Source: Massilia sp. Bi118
GTDB lineage: Bacteria; Pseudomonadota; Gammaproteobacteria; Burkholderiales; Burkholderiaceae_D
Assembly (NCBI RefSeq): GCF_918697865.1
Contig: NZ_CAKKMV010000002.1
Coordinates: 124,001 to 188,000, forward strand
Length of the DNA stretch: 64,000 nt
Direction: 5' to 3'
The position numbers were made by a program, and so were the translations under genes. Shown here piece by piece: positions 26,008-36,512 of this stretch; position 1 is the first letter of the stretch, and the number at the start of each line of letters is the position of its first letter. The notes beneath the pieces are model-generated. The model was given only the letters and a program-made list of their open reading frames with translations, did not search any database and had not been told where the DNA came from.

Positions 26008-26690
26008 ATGCAGAAAACGATCACTCTTAGCGGCGAAACCATCACCCGCGCCCGCATCGAACAGCTGCTCGCCGATGGCGTGCTGCTGGCGTTCGAGGAA
26101 TGCGATTTCCAGCAGGCCGACCTGTCGCGACTGAACCTCGAGGACTGCAGCTTCTCCCATTGCGCCGTGCTCGAGGCCTCCTTCTACGCGGCCAGGCTGG
26201 CGCGCACGCGCTGGCGGCGCTGCCGCGGCGGCCATGCCGATTTCGAGGCCGCCGACCTGGTCGACGCCCGCTTCGAATCCTGCGATTTGAACAACGCCAT
26301 CTGGCGCCGCGCCAAGCTGGTCTCATGCAGCTTCCGCGGCTGCAAACTGACCGGCGCCAGTTTCGAGGAAGTGTCGCAGCTGGGCCTGTCCTTCGACGAT
26401 TGCCTGCTGGTCGGCGCCGACCTGCGGCGCATGTCCTTCAGGAAGGCCAGGCTCGCCGGGCTGGATTTTTCGGATGCCGACCTGTCGGGCTGCGACTTCC
26501 GTGAAGCCGTATTCGAGGCGGCAGCCTGCGCGATGCCCACATCAAGGACACGCGCTTCGAGCAGGCCGATTTGCGCGAGGCCGATGTAGGCGGACTCAAA
26601 TTGTTGAATGCCAAGCAGTTTGCCGGGGCGACCATCTCGCCGCGCCAGGCAGCAGAGCTGGTGCGCACACTCGGCTTGAACGTCGCCTGA
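26008..26690 (+). pseudogene. Pentapeptide-repeat protein, interrupted by a -1 frameshift
   Basis: The first frame (26008 to about 26517) encodes repeated A(D/N)L-type pentapeptides: QQADLSRLNLEDCSF, HADFEAADLVDARF, LTGASF, GADLRRMSF and FSDADLSGCDF. After VFE the frame becomes unrelated sequence and stops at 26589. The same protein continues in another frame as GGSLRDAHIKDTRFEQADLREADVGGL, with the family-like ending QAAELVRTLGLNVA and a stop at 26688-26690. One missing G in the run GAGGCGGC (26515-26522) explains both. The restored product would be about 227 residues. Either the gene is recently broken or the base is a sequencing error. Such proteins form right-handed beta helices of varied function. 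Confidence 0.8.
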
Positions 26691-26745
26691 GTTATTCACG
26701 CAGTTGCTGTAGTAAAATTACATCTCTTCAATGGAGGTGTCAGCG

Positions 26746-28809
26746 ATGCGCGTTCGTCCCAGCTTCAAACCGAATTTCCCTTCGCTTGCCGCGGCCCTGG
26801 TGGCCGCACTCAGCCTGAGCAGCCAGGCCGCATGGGCGCAGGCCGTGGTGGCCAGCGCCGCCTCGCCCGGGGACGTGCTGCAGGTCGAGGTCCAGATCGA
26901 CGGCGCCGGCAAGCTGGGTTACGACATCAAGCGCCGCGGCAAGGAAGTCATCGGCCTGTCGCGCCTGGGCTTCAACCTCGCCAACGCCCCCAAGCTGGAC
27001 GGCGGCTTCAGCCTGAAAGCGCAAAAGACCAGCGAGCATGACGATACCTGGGAACAGCCCTGGGGCGAGCGCCGCTACGTGCGCAACCACTACCGCGAAC
27101 TTCGGGTCGACGTCGAACAGAAGAACCGGAGCGGCCGCGCACTCACGATCGTCTTCCGCATCTACGACGACGGTGTCGGCTTCCGTTACGAATTCCCGGC
27201 CCAGCCGCAGCTGAAGGACACTGCCATCCTCGACGAGCTGACCGAATTCGCGGTCGCCCAGCCGGCCACGGCCTGGTGGATTCCGGCCGGCGAGCTGCCC
27301 GGCCTCGAAGAACAGATCCAGAAGGCGCCGCTGGCCGAAATCGGCACCGCCAACACCCCGCTGACCCTGCGCCTGGCGGACGGCACCCACGTCGCCCTGC
27401 ACGAGGCGGCGCTGGTCGATTACGCCTCGATGTGGGTGCGCAAGGTCGAAGGCCAGAAGCTGCGCGCGCAGCTGGCGCCGTCGAGCATCGGACCGGCGGT
27501 AGTGAAGCATGGCGCCTTCACGACGCCGTGGCGCACGCTGCGCATCGCCGACGACGCCCCTAGCCTCTACATGTCCGACCTCGAGCTGAACCTGAACGAG
27601 CCGAACAGACTGGGCGACGTGTCCTGGGTCCACCCGTCGAAGTTCGTCGGCGTCTGGTGGAGCATGCACCTGCAGCACACCAGCTGGAACGCGGGTCCGA
27701 AGCACGGCGCCAACACCGCCAACGTCAAGAAGTACATCGACTACGCCGCGCAGAACGGCTTCCGCGGCGTGCTGGTCGAAGGCTGGAACCAGGGCTGGGA
27801 AAGCGACTGGGGCCATGGCGGCGCGGACTTCAGTTTTACGAAGCCTTATCCCGACTTCGACCTGCCGGCATTGGCCGCCTACGCGAAAGAGAAGGGCGTG
27901 CGCCTGATCGGCCACCACGAGACCGGCGCCAACCTGCCGGCCTACGAAAAGCAGATGGATGCGGCCTATAGACTGTATGCGAAGCTGGGCGTGGACAGCG
28001 TGAAGTCCGGCTACGTGCACGAAGCCGGCAGCATGCAGTTCCAGGGTGCGGACGGCAAGGTCCACTACGGCCACTACGATTCGCAGGAAGGCGTCCGCCA
28101 CTTCGTGAAGGCCGTGACCGAGGCTGCCCGCTACAAGATCGCCGTCGACACCCACGAGCCGATCAAGGACACCGGCCTGCGCCGCACGTATCCGAACTGG
28201 ATCTCGCGCGAGGGCGCGCGCGGCGTCGAATACAACGCCTGGGGCAACCCGCCGAACGCCGTCGACCACGAGGCCAAGCTGGTCTTCACGCGCATGCTGA
28301 GCGGCCCGATGGACTACACGCCGGGCATCCTCAGCCTGGTAGGCGCGGACGGCAAGGTGTTCAACTCGACCCAGGCCAAGCAGCTGGCCAACTTCGTCCT
28401 CATCTACTCGCCGATCGTGATGGCGGCCGACCTGCCGGAGAACTACGCAAAGTACCCGGCCGCCTTCAAGTTCATCCGCGACGTGCCGACCGACTGGGCC
28501 GAGACGCGCGTGATCAACGGCGCGGTGGGCGAATACGCCAGCATCGCGCGCAAGGACCGCAAGTCGGACAACTGGTATGTGGGCGCGGTGACGGATGGGG
28601 CGGCGCGCGTTTTGTCGCTGCCTTTGTCCTTCCTCGATTCGGGCAAGCAGTATGTGGCCGAGATCTATCGCGATGGCGATGCGGCGGATTACCGGAATGA
28701 GCACCGCTTCGATCTCGTCACCGAGACGCGCACGGTGACGGCGAAGGATGTGCTGCAGCTGAAGCTGGCGCCGGGTGGCGGGCAGGCGATCAGGTTGTCG
28801 CCGAAGTGA
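26746..28809 (+). CDS. Glycoside hydrolase family 97 protein
   Basis: 687 residues with a signal peptide (FPSLAAALVAALSLSSQAAWAQA), so probably periplasmic. The GH97 N-terminal beta-sandwich precedes a (beta/alpha)8 barrel with VEGWNQGWESDWGHGGADFSF, IGHHETGAN, VDTHEPIKDTGLRRTYPN and SREGARGVEYNAW. In the segment GVDSVKSGYV I see no Asp where, as I recall, retaining members have their nucleophile. This favours the SusB-like inverting alpha-glucosidase type, but tentatively. The start at 26746 is chosen because GGAGGTG (26733-26739) is 6 nt upstream; the ATG at 26731 overlaps it. No sugar transporter or SusCD genes are nearby. Confidence 0.9.
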   Translation: MRVRPSFKPNFPSLAAALVAALSLSSQAAWAQAVVASAASPGDVLQVEVQIDGAGKLGYDIKRRGKEVIGLSRLGFNLANAPKLDGGFSLKAQKTSEHDDTWEQPWGERRYVRNHYRELRVDVEQKNRSGRALTIVFRIYDDGVGFRYEFPAQPQLKDTAILDELTEFAVAQPATAWWIPAGELPGLEEQIQKAPLAEIGTANTPLTLRLADGTHVALHEAALVDYASMWVRKVEGQKLRAQLAPSSIGPAVVKHGAFTTPWRTLRIADDAPSLYMSDLELNLNEPNRLGDVSWVHPSKFVGVWWSMHLQHTSWNAGPKHGANTANVKKYIDYAAQNGFRGVLVEGWNQGWESDWGHGGADFSFTKPYPDFDLPALAAYAKEKGVRLIGHHETGANLPAYEKQMDAAYRLYAKLGVDSVKSGYVHEAGSMQFQGADGKVHYGHYDSQEGVRHFVKAVTEAARYKIAVDTHEPIKDTGLRRTYPNWISREGARGVEYNAWGNPPNAVDHEAKLVFTRMLSGPMDYTPGILSLVGADGKVFNSTQAKQLANFVLIYSPIVMAADLPENYAKYPAAFKFIRDVPTDWAETRVINGAVGEYASIARKDRKSDNWYVGAVTDGAARVLSLPLSFLDSGKQYVAEIYRDGDAADYRNEHRFDLVTETRTVTAKDVLQLKLAPGGGQAIRLSPK

Positions 28810-28828
28810 TAAGCAAAGTTTTCAACAA

Positions 28829-28861
28829 TTTCCCCCGTTCACGTAACGTGAACGGGGGAAA
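28829..28861. other. Perfect 33-base palindrome between convergent genes
   Basis: Two 16-base arms (28829-28844 and 28846-28861) are exactly complementary around one base. They start with TTTCCCCCG and end with CGGGGGAAA. It separates the GH97 and glutathione peroxidase genes, which converge. The T and A runs are on the wrong sides for an intrinsic terminator in either direction, so its role is open; a transcription-blocking hairpin or protein site is possible. Confidence 0.7.
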
Positions 28862-28918
28862 AATATGAACAAGACGATCAAGATGCTTTGTTGATCACCC
28901 AAGCGTGCGCAGCAAGTA

Positions 28919-29398
28919 CTACCCCAGCAGCTTCTCGATATCCCCCGCAATCTCCTCCGGCTTGGTGGTCGGCGCATAGCGCTTGGCCACCTTGCCGTCA
29001 CGCCCGATCAGGAACTTGGTGAAGTTCCACTTGATCCCCTCAGTGCCCAGCACGCCCGGCGCCTCGCCCTTCAAATGCTTCCACAGCGGATGCGCGGCAT
29101 CGCCGTTGACGTCGACCTTGGCGAACATCGGGAAGCTCACGCCGTAGTTCTTTTCGCAGAAGGCGCCGATTTCTTCTTCCGAGCCCGGCTCCTGCGAACC
29201 GAACTGGTTGCAAGGGAAGCCCAGCACCTCCAGGCCGCGGCCGTGCAACTCGCGGTAGACGGATTCCAGCCCCTGGTACTGCGGGGTGAAGCCGCATTTG
29301 CTGGCCGTGTTGACGATGAGGAGGACCTTGCCGCGGTATTGGGCGAGGTCGACCGGTTTGCCATCGAGGGCGTTGGCCTGGAAGTCGTATACGTTCAT
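28919..29398 (-). CDS. Glutathione peroxidase-family thiol peroxidase
   Basis: 159 residues. The peroxidatic residue is cysteine (NTASKCGFTPQYQGLE), not selenocysteine. The other catalytic residues lie in GFPCNQFGSQEPG and KWNFTKFLIGRDG. The bacterial enzymes of this type usually take electrons from thioredoxin and reduce organic and hydrogen peroxides in the cytoplasm. The start MNVYDFQAN at 29398 has GGGAGA 6 nt upstream; the longer MRETV extension covers that site. It is divergent from the small membrane protein. Confidence 0.92.
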   Translation of the reverse strand: MNVYDFQANALDGKPVDLAQYRGKVLLIVNTASKCGFTPQYQGLESVYRELHGRGLEVLGFPCNQFGSQEPGSEEEIGAFCEKNYGVSFPMFAKVDVNGDAAHPLWKHLKGEAPGVLGTEGIKWNFTKFLIGRDGKVAKRYAPTTKPEEIAGDIEKLLG

Positions 29399-29456
29399 GA
29401 CAGTCTCCCGCATAGTGCGTTAATGTACATGCATGAGTGTAATCGAAAGGGAGACG

Positions 29457-29888
29457 ATGCAAGCAGCCGTGAACCTTCCGCTCGCCGTCGGCGCCGCGCT
29501 CAGCGCCATCGCCGCGCTGCTCCACCTGTGCATCATTGCCGGCGGGCCGGCCTGGTATCGCTTCTTCGGCGCGGGTGAGAAGTTCGCGCGCGCGGCCGCA
29601 CAGGGCAAGGCCTACCCGGCGCTGGTCACGCTTGGCATTGCCACAGTGCTCGGCCTCTGGGCTGCCTACGCCCTGGCCGGCGCCGGGGTCATCGGCGCGC
29701 TGCCCATGCTGAAGACGGCGCTGGTGGCCATCACCGCCATCTACATCGTTCGCGGCCTGGGCTATGCGCCACTGGTGCTGGCGAAGGGCGGCAGGCTCAC
29801 GCCCTTCGTGGTCTGGAGCTCGCTCATCTGTCTCGCTTACGGCATGGTGCATTTGCTCGGGCTGGTGCAGCGCTGGCCGGCGCTCTAG
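29457..29888 (+). CDS. Small four-helix membrane protein, unknown function
   Basis: 143 residues made of four hydrophobic helices: LAVGAALSAIAALLHLCIIAG, ALVTLGIATVLGLWAAYALAG, LPMLKTALVAITAIYIVRGLGY and PFVVWSSLICLAYGMVHLLG. The segment PAWYRFFGAGEKFAR between helices 1 and 2 is distinctive. I recognise the general type, small uncharacterised membrane proteins of proteobacteria, but no named family. The start at 29457 follows AAGGGAG closely; an earlier in-frame ATG at 29433 is possible. Confidence 0.65.
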   Translation: MQAAVNLPLAVGAALSAIAALLHLCIIAGGPAWYRFFGAGEKFARAAAQGKAYPALVTLGIATVLGLWAAYALAGAGVIGALPMLKTALVAITAIYIVRGLGYAPLVLAKGGRLTPFVVWSSLICLAYGMVHLLGLVQRWPAL

Positions 29889-29889
29889 T

Positions 29890-31710
<1,821 letters not shown>

Positions 31711-31810
31711 CGCTCTCCTCGGATGATCGATCGGTCTACGTGTATGAAATTAGGTGCCGCGCAAGCGGACTTTTAGTTATTTCTCAATTGTGCGCGGCGA
31801 ACCGGCGGGC

Positions 31811-32947
31811 TCAGACGATGCCTAAATGTTCCGTCCCGGCCGACAAATCGCGGTTCTTCGCATGCTTGCTGTTCAGCTTGATGTTCAGTCGCAGATCGTT
31901 GACGGAGTCCGCATTGCGCAGCGCATCCTCGTACGAGATCTTGTCCGCCTCGTACAGGTCGAACAGCGCCTGGTCGAAGGTCTGCATGCCGAGCTCGCGC
32001 GACTTCTTCATGATCTCCTTGATCTCGTGGACTTCGCCCTTGAAGATCAGGTCCGAAATCAAGGGAGAATTCAGCAGGATTTCGATCGCCACCACACGGC
32101 CCTTGGTCTCTTTTCGAGGAATCAGGCGCTGCGAGATCAGGCCCTTCAGGTTGAGCGACAGGTCCATCAGCAGCTGCTGCCGGCGCTCTTCCGGGAAGAA
32201 GTTGATGATGCGGTCCAGGGCCTGATTGGCGCTGTTGGCGTGCAGGGTGGCCAGGCAGAGGTGGCCGGTTTCGGCGAAGGCGATCGCGTGCTCCATGGTC
32301 TCGCGGTCGCGGATCTCGCCGATCTGGATCACGTCCGGCGCCTGGCGCAGCGAGTTCTTCAGCGCGGCTTCGAAGCTGTCGGTGTCGACGCCCACTTCGC
32401 GCTGCGTGATCACGCAGTTCCGGTGCGGGTGCACGAATTCGACCGGGTCTTCGATGGTGATGATGTGGCCGTAGCTGTTCTCGTTGCGGTAGCCGACCAT
32501 CGCGGCCAGGGTCGTCGATTTGCCGGAGCCGGTGGCGCCGACCATGATGACCAGGCCGCGCTTGGTCATGACCACGTCCCGCAGCACGTCCGGCAGTTCG
32601 AGGTCTTCGAAGCGCGGAATGGTGGTGGTGATCACGCGCAGCACCATGCCCACGCAGCCCATCTGCATGAAGGCGGAGACGCGGAAGCGGCCCAGGTCGC
32701 CGGGGCTGATCGCGAAGTTCGCTTCCTTCGATAGCTCGAAGCCGGCGGCCTGCTTGTCGTTCATGATGGCGCGCGCCAGGTCGGCCGTGTGACCGCCTTG
32801 CAGGGCCTGGTTCGAGACCGGCGTCATCTTGCCGTCGATCTTGATCGCGGGCGGGAAGCCGGCGGTGATGAACAGGTCGGAGCCGCCCTTGCTGACCATC
32901 AGGCGCAGCAGGTCGAACATGAATTTTGAGGCCTGGTCGCGTTCCAT
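31811..32947 (-). CDS. pilU: Type IV pilus retraction ATPase accessory PilU
   Basis: 378 residues. The cytoplasmic hexameric ATPase works with PilT in pilus retraction. GATGSGKSTTLAAMVGYRN is Walker A, IIQ-like IGEIRDRETMEHAIAFAETGH covers Walker B and the His box, and ITIEDPVEFVH is the Asp box. It lacks the AIRNLIRE motif of PilT, having LISDLIFKGEVHEIKEIM instead, as expected of PilU. It lies 15 nt downstream of pilT on the minus strand. A paralogue is at 45554. Confidence 0.93.
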   Translation of the reverse strand: MERDQASKFMFDLLRLMVSKGGSDLFITAGFPPAIKIDGKMTPVSNQALQGGHTADLARAIMNDKQAAGFELSKEANFAISPGDLGRFRVSAFMQMGCVGMVLRVITTTIPRFEDLELPDVLRDVVMTKRGLVIMVGATGSGKSTTLAAMVGYRNENSYGHIITIEDPVEFVHPHRNCVITQREVGVDTDSFEAALKNSLRQAPDVIQIGEIRDRETMEHAIAFAETGHLCLATLHANSANQALDRIINFFPEERRQQLLMDLSLNLKGLISQRLIPRKETKGRVVAIEILLNSPLISDLIFKGEVHEIKEIMKKSRELGMQTFDQALFDLYEADKISYEDALRNADSVNDLRLNIKLNSKHAKNRDLSAGTEHLGIV

Positions 32948-32962
32948 CGTCGTTCTCGATTC

Positions 32963-34006
32963 TTAGCCAGGGAAGTTCTCGGGGATCTTGGCGGCCGAGC
33001 GCGCGGCGGCAGACGAGATCACGTTGCGGCGCACCAGGTCGGTCAGGTTCTGGTCCAGGGTCTGCATGCCGACGCTGGAGCCGGTCTGGATGCTTGAATA
33101 CATCTGCGCGATCTTGGCTTCGCGGATCAGGTTGCGGATCGCCGGCGTGCCGATCATGATCTCGTGCGCCGCCACGCGGCCGGAGCCGTCCTTGGTCTTC
33201 AGCAGGGTCTGCGAGATCACGGCCTGCAGCGATTCCGACAGCATCGCGCGCACCATCTCTTTTTCCTCGGCCGGGAAGACGTCGACGATACGGTCGATGG
33301 TCTTCGCCGCCGACGACGTGTGCAGGGTGCCGAACACCAGGTGGCCGGTCTCGGCCGCCGACAGCGCCAGGCGGATGGTCTCGAGGTCGCGCAGCTCGCC
33401 GACCAGGATCGCGTCCGGGTCCTCACGCAGCGCCGAGCGCAGCGCGTTGTTGAAGGACAGGGTATGCGGGCCGACTTCGCGCTGGTTGATCAGGCACTTC
33501 TTCGAATCGTGGACGAATTCGATCGGGTCCTCGATGGTGAGGATGTGCCCGTATTCGTTCTCGTTCAGGTGGTTGATCATCGCGGCGAGGGTGGTCGACT
33601 TGCCGGAGCCGGTCGGGCCGGTCACCAGCACCAGGCCGCGCGGCTTCATCGCCAGTTCGCCGAAGATCTTCGGCGCATTCAGTTCTTCCAGGCTGAGGAT
33701 CTTGGACGGGATGGTACGCATCACCGCGGAAGCGCCGCGCTCCTGGTTGAAGGCGTTTACGCGGAAGCGCGCCAGACCAGGAATCGCGAACGAGAAGTCG
33801 CACTCCAGCATCTCTTCGTACTGCTTGCGCTGGCCGTCGTTCATGATGTCATAGATCATGCTGTGCACGTCCTTGTGCTCCATCGCGGGCAGGTTGATGC
33901 GGCGGACGTCGCCATGCACGCGGATCATCGGCGGCAGGCCGGCCGACAGGTGCAGGTCCGAGGCCTTGTTCTTGACCGAGAAAGCGAGGAGTTCCGAGAT
34001 GTCCAT
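32963..34006 (-). CDS. pilT: Type IV pilus retraction ATPase PilT
   Basis: 347 residues. It powers depolymerisation of PilA filaments for twitching motility and DNA uptake. Walker A is GPTGSGKSTTLAAMINHLN, the Asp box ILTIEDPIEFVHD and Walker B/His box LVGELRDLETIRLALSAAETGHLVFGTLHTSSA. The C-terminal AIRNLIREAKIAQMYSSIQTG is the diagnostic PilT motif required for retraction. It is divergent from yggS, the usual order in betaproteobacteria, with a REP/BIME element between them. Confidence 0.96.
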   Translation of the reverse strand: MDISELLAFSVKNKASDLHLSAGLPPMIRVHGDVRRINLPAMEHKDVHSMIYDIMNDGQRKQYEEMLECDFSFAIPGLARFRVNAFNQERGASAVMRTIPSKILSLEELNAPKIFGELAMKPRGLVLVTGPTGSGKSTTLAAMINHLNENEYGHILTIEDPIEFVHDSKKCLINQREVGPHTLSFNNALRSALREDPDAILVGELRDLETIRLALSAAETGHLVFGTLHTSSAAKTIDRIVDVFPAEEKEMVRAMLSESLQAVISQTLLKTKDGSGRVAAHEIMIGTPAIRNLIREAKIAQMYSSIQTGSSVGMQTLDQNLTDLVRRNVISSAAARSAAKIPENFPG

Positions 34007-34023
34007 TTATAATCCATATCAAA

Positions 34024-34110
34024 CGTCGTCCCCGCGCAGGCGGGGACCCAAGTTGCTGGCGTATCGTCAGCGCATGCAGAACTTGGATTCCCGCCTTCGC
34101 GGGAATGACG
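34024..34110. repeat. REP/BIME element (family A), copy 2
   Basis: CGTCGTCCCCGCGCAGGCGGGGACC pairs with itself, and ATTCCCGCCTTCGCGGGAATGACG does likewise. The two lie head to head with CCCAAGTT/AACTTGG flanks. It occupies the divergent pilT-yggS region, close to pilT's start at 34006. The left and right halves use C-rich and T-variant stems respectively, with compensating partners. Confidence 0.85.
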
Positions 34111-34162
34111 GTGTCTGTCCAGCGCTCGGCTAGAGCGAAAATATTTCCTGTAGAAAACCATT

Positions 34163-34864
34163 ATGTCCACAATCGCCGGGAACTTGCAAGCTGTCGAAGC
34201 GACAATCCAGGTGGCCTGCGAGGCTGCCGGCAGGCCGCGTTCGACGGTCCAGCTGCTGGCCGTCTCCAAGACTTTCCCTGCTGAGGCGGTGCTGGAAGCC
34301 GTCGCAGCGGGCCAGCGCGCCTTCGGCGAGAACTACCTGCAGGAGGGCGTCGACAAGATCGCGGCTGTCGCAAAAGCGCTACCCGATACCCGTCTCGAAT
34401 GGCACTTCATCGGTCCGATCCAGTCGAACAAGACGCGTCCGATCGCCGCCAGTTTCGACTGGGTGCACACGGTCGAACGCCTCAAGATCGCGCAGCGCCT
34501 GTCCGAGCAGCGTCCGCCCGAACTGGGGCCGTTGAACATCTGCCTGCAGGTGAACATCAGCGGCGAAGCCAGCAAGAGCGGCGTCACGCCCGACGAGCTG
34601 CCGGCGCTGGCCCAGGCCGTGGCCGCGCTGCCGAACCTGCGCCTGCGCGGCCTGATGGCCATCCCCGAACCCCAGATTGACCCGGAGCTGCAGCGCGTCC
34701 CCTTTGCACGCCTGCGCGAACTGGCCCAGGACATCGTCAAGTCCGGCATCCATCTCGACACCCTGTCGATGGGGATGTCGAGCGACATGCGCGCGGCGGT
34801 GCTGGAAGGCGCGAGCATCGTGCGCGTAGGCAGCGCCATCTTCGGCGCCCGCCACTACGAATAG
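34163..34864 (+). CDS. yggS: YggS-family pyridoxal phosphate homeostasis protein
   Basis: 233 residues. A PLP-binding TIM-barrel protein that buffers pyridoxal phosphate and affects amino-acid pools; it has no known enzymatic reaction. QLLAVSKTFPAEAVLEAV contains the PLP lysine. FGENYLQEGVDKI, EWHFIGPIQSNKTRPIA and LSMGMSSDMRAAVLEGASIVRVGSAIFG are all characteristic. It is followed after 8 nt by proC. Confidence 0.94.
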   Translation: MSTIAGNLQAVEATIQVACEAAGRPRSTVQLLAVSKTFPAEAVLEAVAAGQRAFGENYLQEGVDKIAAVAKALPDTRLEWHFIGPIQSNKTRPIAASFDWVHTVERLKIAQRLSEQRPPELGPLNICLQVNISGEASKSGVTPDELPALAQAVAALPNLRLRGLMAIPEPQIDPELQRVPFARLRELAQDIVKSGIHLDTLSMGMSSDMRAAVLEGASIVRVGSAIFGARHYE

Positions 34865-34872
34865 AGATGACT

Positions 34873-35694
34873 ATGAAAATCAGCTTCATCGGCGGCGGCA
34901 ACATGGCCACCGCCCTCATCGCCGGCCTGGCCGGCAAGGTCGCGCAAGCCGGCGACATCCACGTGATCGATCCGAACCCGGAAGCGCTGGAAAAACTGCG
35001 CGGCCAGTACGGCGTGACGACTTCGCCCGAGATCGGCGCCACGGTGGCAGGCAGCGATGTGATCGTACTGGCCGTGAAGCCGCAGCAGATGCGCGAGGTG
35101 GCGCTGCGCCTGCAGTCGCAACTGGCGGCGCGCCCGCTGGTGCTGTCGATCGCGGCCGGCATCCGCGGCACGGACCTGTCGCGCTGGCTGGGCGGCTACG
35201 GCGCCATCGTGCGCACCATGCCGAACACGCCGGCCCTGATCGGCCAGGGCATCACCGGCATGGTGGCGATGGCCGGCGTGAGCGAGGCGCAGAAGCAGGC
35301 CGCGGACAGCATCCTGCGCGCGGTCGGCAAGACCGTGTGGCTGGACAGCGAGGACGCCATCGATCCGGTGACGGCGGTATCGGGCAGCGGCCCGGCCTAC
35401 GTGTTCTTCTTCCTCGAAGCGATGCAGCAGGCGGCGCTGGAGATGGGCTTGACCGCCGGGCAGGGCAGGGAGCTGGCCATCGCCACCTTCACCGGCGCGG
35501 CCCAGCTGGCGGCGCAGTCCGAGGAGCCGGTCGAGGTGCTGCGCCAGCGCGTGACTTCGAAGGGCGGCACCACCTACGCGGCCATCACCAGCATGGAGCA
35601 GGCGGGCGTGAAGCAGGCCATCGTCGATGCGATGAAAGCGGCGGCGGCGCGCGGCCGCGAGCTGGGTGACGAGCTTGGCAAGGACGCCGTTTAA
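34873..35694 (+). CDS. proC: Pyrroline-5-carboxylate reductase
   Basis: 273 residues. It catalyses the last step of proline synthesis, NAD(P)H reduction of pyrroline-5-carboxylate. The Rossmann N-terminus is MKISFIGGGNMATALIAGL. AVSGSGPAYVFFFLEAM and the C-terminal TSKGGTTYAAITSMEQAGV are family signatures. ATG 34873 is preferred because relatives begin MKI-FIGGGNM; ATG 34867, two codons earlier, is equally possible from the DNA. yggS-proC is a conserved pair. Confidence 0.94.
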   Translation: MKISFIGGGNMATALIAGLAGKVAQAGDIHVIDPNPEALEKLRGQYGVTTSPEIGATVAGSDVIVLAVKPQQMREVALRLQSQLAARPLVLSIAAGIRGTDLSRWLGGYGAIVRTMPNTPALIGQGITGMVAMAGVSEAQKQAADSILRAVGKTVWLDSEDAIDPVTAVSGSGPAYVFFFLEAMQQAALEMGLTAGQGRELAIATFTGAAQLAAQSEEPVEVLRQRVTSKGGTTYAAITSMEQAGVKQAIVDAMKAAAARGRELGDELGKDAV

Positions 35695-35783
35695 GCCACG
35701 AATTCAACCATTCGTCGGAAGACCCTGTTTGAATAAGTTGCTGACGTGTTAATGTTCAGCATCTAATCAACCAGGGTTCTCGC

Positions 35784-36503
35784 ATGCGCATCCGTTCCTT
35801 TTTGATCCTGCTGGCCGCCGCCGGCAGCGCCCACGCCGCCGATTCGATCAACATCGGCCATCGCACCGATTCGGAGGAAGCCAAGCCCATGGCCTGGCGC
35901 TTCCAGTTGCTGGAAAAAGCCCTGAGCACCTTCGAGAAGCGCGCGGCCGAAGAAGCGCCGGGCGCGAAGCTGACGTTCCGCTTGCCGAAAGTGGATGCGG
36001 CAGAGGTCGGCAATCAGGTCGAGATCGTCGGCGCGGATCACCACGTTCCGCTGCCCATGCCATCCAATACCACCTTTGCGCTGAAGCGCGGCACCCTGGC
36101 CGAGGACGACGACTCGATGGTGGTCGTGAACCGCAATTTCCCGAAAGGCGAATTCAATCACCCGCTGGTGCAGGTGCGTTCGCCCGGCCTGCCGGACGGC
36201 GTGCGGCGCATGGGCGACCTGCGCCTGGCCTGCTCGGTGCAGATGGAGATGGCGAAGTCGGAAGGGCTCAAGTTCCGGGCTGCGCTGGCGGCGGCAAGCC
36301 TTTTCGGCTTCAAGGTCTGCGACAAGCTGGAAGCCGCCAAGGTCGAGGAACCGTCCGGGAAATACGATACCGTGACGATCGAGGACGGTACGCGCCGCCT
36401 GGTGCATGCGGCAAAGGACAAGCATCAGCCGGCGCTGGGCGACAAGGCCTGGTCCGACAATGCGCGCATCAGCTACACGCTGAACGGCCAGCCCGTGCTC
36501 TAA
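35784..36503 (+). CDS. Secreted protein of unknown function
   Basis: 239 residues with a signal peptide (MRIRSFLILLAAAGSAHAADS). The mature protein is soluble and rich in charged residues. Distinct segments are FTFRLP-like KLTFRLPKVDAAEVGNQVEIV, ALKRGTLAEDDDSMVVVNRNFPKGEFNHPLVQVRSPGLP and two Cys (LACSVQM, KVCDKL) that could pair in the periplasm. I do not recognise a domain. It is monocistronic, convergent with the DeoR regulator. Confidence 0.7.
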   Translation: MRIRSFLILLAAAGSAHAADSINIGHRTDSEEAKPMAWRFQLLEKALSTFEKRAAEEAPGAKLTFRLPKVDAAEVGNQVEIVGADHHVPLPMPSNTTFALKRGTLAEDDDSMVVVNRNFPKGEFNHPLVQVRSPGLPDGVRRMGDLRLACSVQMEMAKSEGLKFRAALAAASLFGFKVCDKLEAAKVEEPSGKYDTVTIEDGTRRLVHAAKDKHQPALGDKAWSDNARISYTLNGQPVL

Positions 36504-36512
36504 AGCGGCCGC

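Noticed and set aside
28829..28861. Palindrome considered as an intrinsic terminator
   Set aside because: The T-rich side precedes the stem and the A-rich side follows it on both strands, so the required U-tract after the hairpin is missing.
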